DNA from: Caryophanales bacterium UBA6985
Lineage (GTDB): Bacteria; Bacillota_I; Bacilli_A; RF39; UBA660
Direction: 5' to 3'
NCBI GenBank assembly: GCA_002450035.1
Contig: DJYF01000033.1
Coordinates: 1-10,836 of the forward strand
DNA length: 10,836 nt
Part shown: positions 7,562 to 10,836 of the stretch, one piece after another
How positions within the stretch are numbered: the first letter of the stretch is position 1
Layout of the letters: each line of letters opens with the position of its first letter
Position numbers and translations under genes: made by a program
The notes under the pieces: generated by a model
What the model was told of the DNA's origin: nothing
Seen by the model: only the letters and a program-made list of their open reading frames with translations
Databases searched by the model: none

Positions 7562-7741
7562 ATGAAGATTGATTATAAAATAGCAGGCTATTTGCTTATA
7601 TTTGCATCTATTTTATTTATTGTTGCAGCAGTGTTTTCTTATTATGAAAAAGATATGGTATTAATGTATTTTTCTATACCTTCTGCTGTTATATTTTTAA
7701 TCGTTGGTGTAATTATGAAATTAAAAGATAAAAGTAAATAA
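7562..7741 (+). CDS. Small two-helix membrane protein, unknown function
   Basis: A 59-residue hydrophobic protein (MKIDYKIAGYLLIFASILFI...) with two predicted transmembrane helices (about residues 7-27 and 33-52), a short polar turn YYEKDM between them, and a basic tail LKDKSK. No family is recognised. The ATG at 7562 is preferred because GGGTGA (7551-7556) sits five bases upstream. A GTG at 7553 in the same frame is part of that Shine-Dalgarno and has no binding site of its own. It begins 23 bases after the GT8 stop, so the two are probably co-transcribed and then terminated by a strong hairpin. It may be a partner that tethers the glycosyltransferase, but that is only positional inference. 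Confidence 0.75.
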   Translation: MKIDYKIAGYLLIFASILFIVAAVFSYYEKDMVLMYFSIPSAVIFLIVGVIMKLKDKSK

Positions 7742-7758
7742 ACTTTTATCTTTTTTTT
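7723..7758 (+). terminator. Rho-independent terminator after the small membrane protein gene
   Basis: A 13-bp stem, AAAAGATAAAAGT (7723-7735) with ACTTTTATCTTTT (7742-7754), leads into an eight-T run (7751-7758). The six-base loop AAATAA ends with the gene's stop codon (7739-7741). Confidence 0.88.
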
Positions 7759-7780
7759 ACCCAAAAGGTGCGTTTTTATG

Positions 7781-7786
7781 TATAAT
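7781..7786 (+). promoter_or_regulatory. -10 box of the HD-protein/ffh cluster promoter
   Basis: A perfect TATAAT lies 23 bases before the HD gene's start codon. The matching -35 position falls at the end of the preceding terminator T-tract and is poor (TTACCC at 18 bases), so activity is likely moderate or helped by a factor not visible here. Confidence 0.55.
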
Positions 7787-7808
7787 AGTACCTTAAAGAG
7801 GAAAGTTT

Positions 7809-8729
7809 ATGAATGAATATGAAATATATAGAAAATCTTTAGGAAATATACCTGATTTTATAAAGAAATATTTAGAGTTAGATATCATGAAAAGATTAAA
7901 AGGAATTAGTCTTTTATGTGGGATGGATTATGCTAGTAAAGCTGCATATGATTTTCCTTATTATATTTCGAGATATGATCACTCTGTTAATGTGGCTTTA
8001 ATAACTTGGAAGTTAACTCATGATAAAACACAAAGTATTGCTGCTTTATTTCATGATATTTCTACACCTGTTTTTTCACATGTAATTGATTACCTTAATA
8101 ATGATTTAGTTAAACAAGAGTCTACTGAAGAATTAACTGGTGATATTTTAAGAGAATCAGATGAGTTAAAAGAATGTTTAAAAATAGATAATATTGATAT
8201 AGAAGATGTTATAGATTTTAAAAAGTTTAGCATTGTTGATATTGAAAGACCAGGAGTATGTGCCGATAGAATAGATGGAACTTTATGTTCTGCCATTAAT
8301 TGGCTTAAGAGCACAAATGGTAAAGAATGTGCAAGCATTGTTGATGATTTAATTGTTTCTAAGAATGAATTAGGAGTTAAAGAAATAGCATTTAGAAGTA
8401 TAGATAAAGCAACACTTTTTACTAGACTTAATGATGAAGTTAATAGAGAAACTCATACTAATAATGATAACTATATGATGAATCTTTTAAGTGATATAGT
8501 AAAACTTGCATTAGAAGAAGGTATTACTGACTATAAATCCCTTTTCTATATAACTGAAAGAGAATTCATTGAATGTATAGAAGATAATCTAGATTTAAAT
8601 GAAGAATTAAAAGAAAAATGGAATTTATTTAAATCTATTAAAGAAATACCAATTATTAAAATGCCTGATATTAAAAATAAGATAATAAATCCATTGGTGG
8701 TAGATAAAAGACTTAAAAAAATGTTATAA
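7809..8729 (+). CDS. HD-domain phosphohydrolase, dGTPase/SAMHD1-like
   Basis: A 306-residue cytoplasmic HD-superfamily protein. The metal-ligand set is visible: H58 in RYDHSVNVALI, H82-D83 in AALFHDISTPVFSH, and D153 in CADRIDGTL. The pattern R-x-x-HS, HD-x-x-x-x-x-FSH and ADR-x-D resembles dNTP triphosphohydrolases of the dGTPase/SAMHD1 type more than (p)ppGpp or cyclic-nucleotide HD enzymes. Hence a nucleotide phosphohydrolase is the best guess, but the substrate is not shown. It is shorter than classical dGTPases (about 430-500 aa) and lacks their long insertions. The C-terminal third is helical and charged without a known domain. The start at 7809 has AAAGAGG seven bases upstream. It is the first gene of a closely spaced cluster with the Thr-rich membrane protein (18-base gap) and ffh. 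The HD fold is secure; the reaction is inferred. Confidence 0.85.
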   Translation: MNEYEIYRKSLGNIPDFIKKYLELDIMKRLKGISLLCGMDYASKAAYDFPYYISRYDHSVNVALITWKLTHDKTQSIAALFHDISTPVFSHVIDYLNNDLVKQESTEELTGDILRESDELKECLKIDNIDIEDVIDFKKFSIVDIERPGVCADRIDGTLCSAINWLKSTNGKECASIVDDLIVSKNELGVKEIAFRSIDKATLFTRLNDEVNRETHTNNDNYMMNLLSDIVKLALEEGITDYKSLFYITEREFIECIEDNLDLNEELKEKWNLFKSIKEIPIIKMPDIKNKIINPLVVDKRLKKML

Positions 8730-8735
8730 TTAATT

Positions 8736-8742
8736 AAGGTGA
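8736..8742 (+). promoter_or_regulatory. Ribosome binding site that decides the start of the Thr-rich protein
   Basis: AAGGTGA, complementary to the 16S 3' end, lies five bases before ATG 8748. The GTG inside it (8739-8741) opens the same frame but cannot be both binding site and start. Confidence 0.75.
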
Positions 8743-8747
8743 TATAT

Positions 8748-9548
8748 ATGGATGATGATAGCAAGAAAATATTACTCTTAAAAATAGGAGTAGGTTTCTT
8801 AGTATTTTTAGCTATTCTTGTTGTTATAGGTATTATACTTGCAGTTAAGAATGGTAATAAAAAACAAGATGATGGATATGAGGCAACTACTAGAAGAACT
8901 ATAAGTGGATTTACTAGTGAAGAAGTAGTAACTGGTAATACAAATGAGTCGACTAGTACTACAGTTGAGACAACTAGTACAACTGAGGTTACGTCTTCTA
9001 CTAGTACAACTACTACAACTGCAAGAGCAGTTGTTCCAACTAATCCAAATACTACTAGAAGAACAACTAAAAGAGTTACACAACCACCTCAAACACAAGC
9101 ACCACAACCAACTACACCAGTTGTTCCTGAAATAGTATTTACCGAAATAACTAGTAGTAATAGGTCTAACTATGCAAATGCTGATTCATCTTTTGAATGG
9201 AGTTTAGTTAATATTATACAAAGTAAGACTAGTTCTAAATACAAAGTAGCTGCAGAGTTAAGAACTGCTGCTGAGCAAATTGCAGAAGTTTGCTGCAATA
9301 GTGGTAAGAACTATTGCAATGAAGATGCTACTCAAAAATTTAATGAGTTAGGTTATAATTTCTTTACAATTAATTATAATGATTATGGTTCTGGATTAAC
9401 TGCGTCTCAAGCTTATAGCAATATTAAGAGTGCAGGTAGAAGCGTAATTGAAAGTGGAAAATATAAATGGGTAGGAGTAGGAGTTATTAAGAATCCTAAA
9501 CTTGGAGGTACTACTTGTTACTCTGTTGTTATGTCATATGATAATTAG
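8748..9548 (+). CDS. Membrane-anchored Thr-rich protein with possible CAP-like C-terminal domain
   Basis: A 266-residue protein in three parts. Residues about 8-33 form one strong transmembrane helix (ILLLKIGVGFLVFLAILVVI) after an acidic start MDDD; the following KNGNKK suggests a signal-anchor, and whether the tail faces outward is not certain from charge alone. Residues about 46-127 are a low-complexity Thr/Ser then Pro/Gln-rich linker, like wall- or surface-spanning stalks. Residues about 128-266 form a compact domain with AAELRTAAEQIAEV, a Cys cluster (C182, C183, C190, and C257 near the end), FNELGYNFF and SAGRSVIESGKYKWVGVGVI...YSVVMSYD. Its order (helix, then a short helix before a VGVGV strand and a closing strand) recalls CAP/SCP domains, but the usual CAP histidines are not evident, so the assignment is tentative. 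An exported, possibly disulphide-stabilised surface protein is inferred. The start is ATG 8748. The stop TAG is part of the ffh Shine-Dalgarno, so the two are likely translationally coupled. Confidence 0.82.
   Translation: MDDDSKKILLLKIGVGFLVFLAILVVIGIILAVKNGNKKQDDGYEATTRRTISGFTSEEVVTGNTNESTSTTVETTSTTEVTSSTSTTTTTARAVVPTNPNTTRRTTKRVTQPPQTQAPQPTTPVVPEIVFTEITSSNRSNYANADSSFEWSLVNIIQSKTSSKYKVAAELRTAAEQIAEVCCNSGKNYCNEDATQKFNELGYNFFTINYNDYGSGLTASQAYSNIKSAGRSVIESGKYKWVGVGVIKNPKLGGTTCYSVVMSYDN
8949..9023 (+). repeat. Imperfect Thr/Ser-coding repeats in the linker
   Basis: The octamer ACTAGTAC recurs at 8952, 8973 and 9000 (spacings 21 and 27, both multiples of three), each coding for Thr-Ser-Thr within ACT/ACA/AGT-rich DNA. 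Because the spacing preserves frame, gain or loss of units would change stalk length without breaking the gene. Confidence 0.6.
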
Positions 9549-9553
9549 GAGGG
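9546..9553 (+). promoter_or_regulatory. Ribosome binding site of ffh overlapping the upstream stop codon
   Basis: TAGGAGGG: its first three bases are the stop codon of the Thr-rich protein gene, and AGGAGG ends seven bases before the ffh ATG. A ribosome finishing the upstream gene is placed directly on the ffh initiation site. Confidence 0.85.
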
Positions 9554-9559
9554 TTTTAA

Positions 9560-10836
9560 ATGTTTGAATATATGGGAGATAGACTTTCTAATGCCATTAA
9601 GAATATTCGTGGTATGGGAAGGATTACTGAAGATAATATAAGTGAAGCTATGCGTGAAATACGTATGGCTCTTTTAGAGGCAGACGTTAACTATGAAGTA
9701 GTTAAAGAGTTTGTTAAAAACGTTAAAGAAAAAGCTTTAGGTATGGATGTTGGTAAAAGTCTTAAACCTGAAGAAGTATTTATAAAACTTGTAAAAGATG
9801 AATTAGTTTCCCTTTTAGGTGGAGACTATGTTCCTTTAGAAACTAATGGAAATCCAACTATAATAATGATGGTTGGTTTACAAGGTTCTGGTAAAACTAC
9901 TATGAGTGGTAAGATTGCCAACTTAGTTAGAAAGAAATACAAAAAGAATCCTTTACTAGTTGCTTGTGATATTTATAGACCTGCAGCAATTGACCAATTG
10001 GTTGAAGTTGGTAAAGGACTTGGTGTAACAGTATTTGAAGAAGGAAAAAAGAATCCTAATGAAATTATTCGTCATGCCTTAGAATATGCTAAAGAAAATA
10101 AACATAATTATATAATCATAGATACTGCTGGTAGATTACAAATTGATGAGACTTTGATGGGAGAACTTGTTGATATTCAAAATGAATTTCATCCAAATGA
10201 AGTATTACTTGTAATTGATGCTATGATGGGTCAAGATGCTATTAATGTTATAAATGGATTTAATGATAAATTAAGTTTAACTGGTGCTATTCTTACTAAG
10301 ATGGATGGTAATACTAAAGGTGGTGTTGCTTTATCTGTAAGACATTTAACTAATGTACCTATCAAGTTAGTAGGTGACTCTGAAAAGATGGATGGAGTAA
10401 GTGAATTCTATCCTGAAAGAATGGCTGAACGTATTCTAGATATGGGTGATATTTTATCTATTGCTGAAAAAGTAGAAGGAATATACAGTGAGGCTGATGC
10501 TAAAGACTTAGCTAAGAAGATGAGAAAAGGTGAATATGATTTAGATGATTTTCTAAATACACTTGGTCAATTTAAAAAGCTTGGACCTTTAGAAAATTTA
10601 CTTAAGATGATTCCTGGAGCTAGAAAAGCTGGACTTAATAATATCAATTTTAATCCTAAAGATATGGCGCATATTGAAGCAATTATTCAATCAATGACAC
10701 CATATGAAAGAAAACATCCTGATGTAATTAAAATGACTCGTAAACAAAGAATTGCTAAAGGATCAGCAAGAAGTGTTGAAGAAGTTAATAGATTATTAAA
10801 TCAATTTGAACAAATGAAAAAAATGATGAAACAATT
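9560..10836 (+). CDS. ffh: Signal recognition particle protein Ffh (SRP54), 3'-partial
   Basis: The GTPase of the bacterial signal recognition particle. It binds SRP RNA and signal sequences of nascent chains and docks with FtsY at the membrane (family knowledge). There are 425 complete codons visible and the frame runs off the window; the family is about 440-500 residues, so only the C-terminal tip is missing. The N domain (1 to about 90) has ALLEADVNYEVVKEFV. The G domain shows G1 GLQGSGKTT (106-114), CDIYRPAAIDQL, DTAGR (188-192), TKMDG (246-250) and GDSEKMDGVSEFYPERMAER. The M domain starts near 297, with LKMIPG and the RNA-binding SMTPYERKHPDVIKMTRKQR and IAKGSARSVEEVNRLLNQF. In many Firmicutes ffh is preceded by ylxM; here it follows the Thr-rich membrane protein instead. 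It has no promoter of its own in view and is expected to be read from the promoter near 7781. Confidence 0.97.
   Translation, partial: MFEYMGDRLSNAIKNIRGMGRITEDNISEAMREIRMALLEADVNYEVVKEFVKNVKEKALGMDVGKSLKPEEVFIKLVKDELVSLLGGDYVPLETNGNPTIIMMVGLQGSGKTTMSGKIANLVRKKYKKNPLLVACDIYRPAAIDQLVEVGKGLGVTVFEEGKKNPNEIIRHALEYAKENKHNYIIIDTAGRLQIDETLMGELVDIQNEFHPNEVLLVIDAMMGQDAINVINGFNDKLSLTGAILTKMDGNTKGGVALSVRHLTNVPIKLVGDSEKMDGVSEFYPERMAERILDMGDILSIAEKVEGIYSEADAKDLAKKMRKGEYDLDDFLNTLGQFKKLGPLENLLKMIPGARKAGLNNINFNPKDMAHIEAIIQSMTPYERKHPDVIKMTRKQRIAKGSARSVEEVNRLLNQFEQMKKMMKQ

Noticed and set aside
8090..8338. Minus-strand open frame inside the HD gene (and another at 8546-8764)
   Set aside because: Both are opposite a conserved coding region, Ser/Leu-rich as expected of antisense of AT-rich genes, with no start signals.
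8808..9135. Open frames on both strands over the Thr-rich linker (Cys/Ser-rich antisense, Leu/Gln-rich sense)
   Set aside because: They are by-products of the ACT/ACA repeats read in other frames.
1..10836. TGA recoded to tryptophan as in Mollicutes
   Set aside because: All genes are full-length under the standard code, and Trp positions of conserved proteins are TGG.
1..10836. CRISPR arrays, tRNA/rRNA genes, insertion sequences, phage or defence cassettes
   Set aside because: No regularly spaced repeats, no cloverleaf-like intergenic segment, no transposase or integrase motifs. Intergenic gaps are all about 100 bases or less and are explained by promoters and terminators.

Overview
The window is strongly AT-rich. 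It carries a compact, mostly conserved chromosomal stretch of a low-GC Gram-positive bacterium (Bacillota/Bacilli lineage). The evidence is the long Clostridia/Bacilli-type glutamyl-tRNA synthetase, the DnaE-type polymerase, the cysteine-free bL28, ffh, strong Shine-Dalgarno sequences (AGGAGG or GGTGAT type) and sigma-A-like promoters (TTGACA/TATAAT). Tryptophan is written TGG and no gene is interrupted by TGA, so the standard bacterial code (table 11) fits. This argues against a classical Mycoplasma or Spiroplasma, but a code-11 relative of the Mollicutes (for example an uncultured gut Bacilli lineage) is a reasonable guess. The guess about lineage is inference.

Layout. (1) 1-1454: 3' part of gltX on the plus strand, ending in a hairpin terminator. 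(2) 1484-2164: a membrane protein of the DUF3267 putative zinc-metallopeptidase type. It ends at a bidirectional terminator (2174-2201) that it shares with the convergent rpmB. (3) Minus strand: rpmB (bL28, 2218-2394, only 58 codons) with its own strong promoter, and upstream of it a 359-residue protein that I do not recognise (2445-3524). (4) 3525-3633: a divergent promoter region whose two -35 boxes overlap on one heptamer. (5) 3634-6495: dnaE, a compact polymerase with a full catalytic core but a PHP domain that has lost its metal ligands. (6) 6573-7741: a GT8-family glycosyltransferase followed by a 59-residue two-helix membrane protein, closed by a strong terminator. (7) 7809-10836: a tight cluster of an HD-domain phosphohydrolase, a membrane-anchored Thr-rich protein with a tentatively CAP-like C-terminal domain, and ffh, which runs off the window end.

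The genes serve translation (gltX, rpmB), replication (dnaE), protein targeting (ffh), and the envelope or nucleotide metabolism (GT8, DUF3267, HD protein, Thr-rich protein). I see no CRISPR array, insertion sequence, tRNA, rRNA, phage gene or obvious defence cassette. There is no gene-free stretch over 300 bases. The most interesting points are the architectural economy (stop codons inside terminator loops, overlapping promoters, a promoter inside the end of a coding region), the degenerate PHP domain in DnaE, and two or three unexplained proteins beside housekeeping genes.
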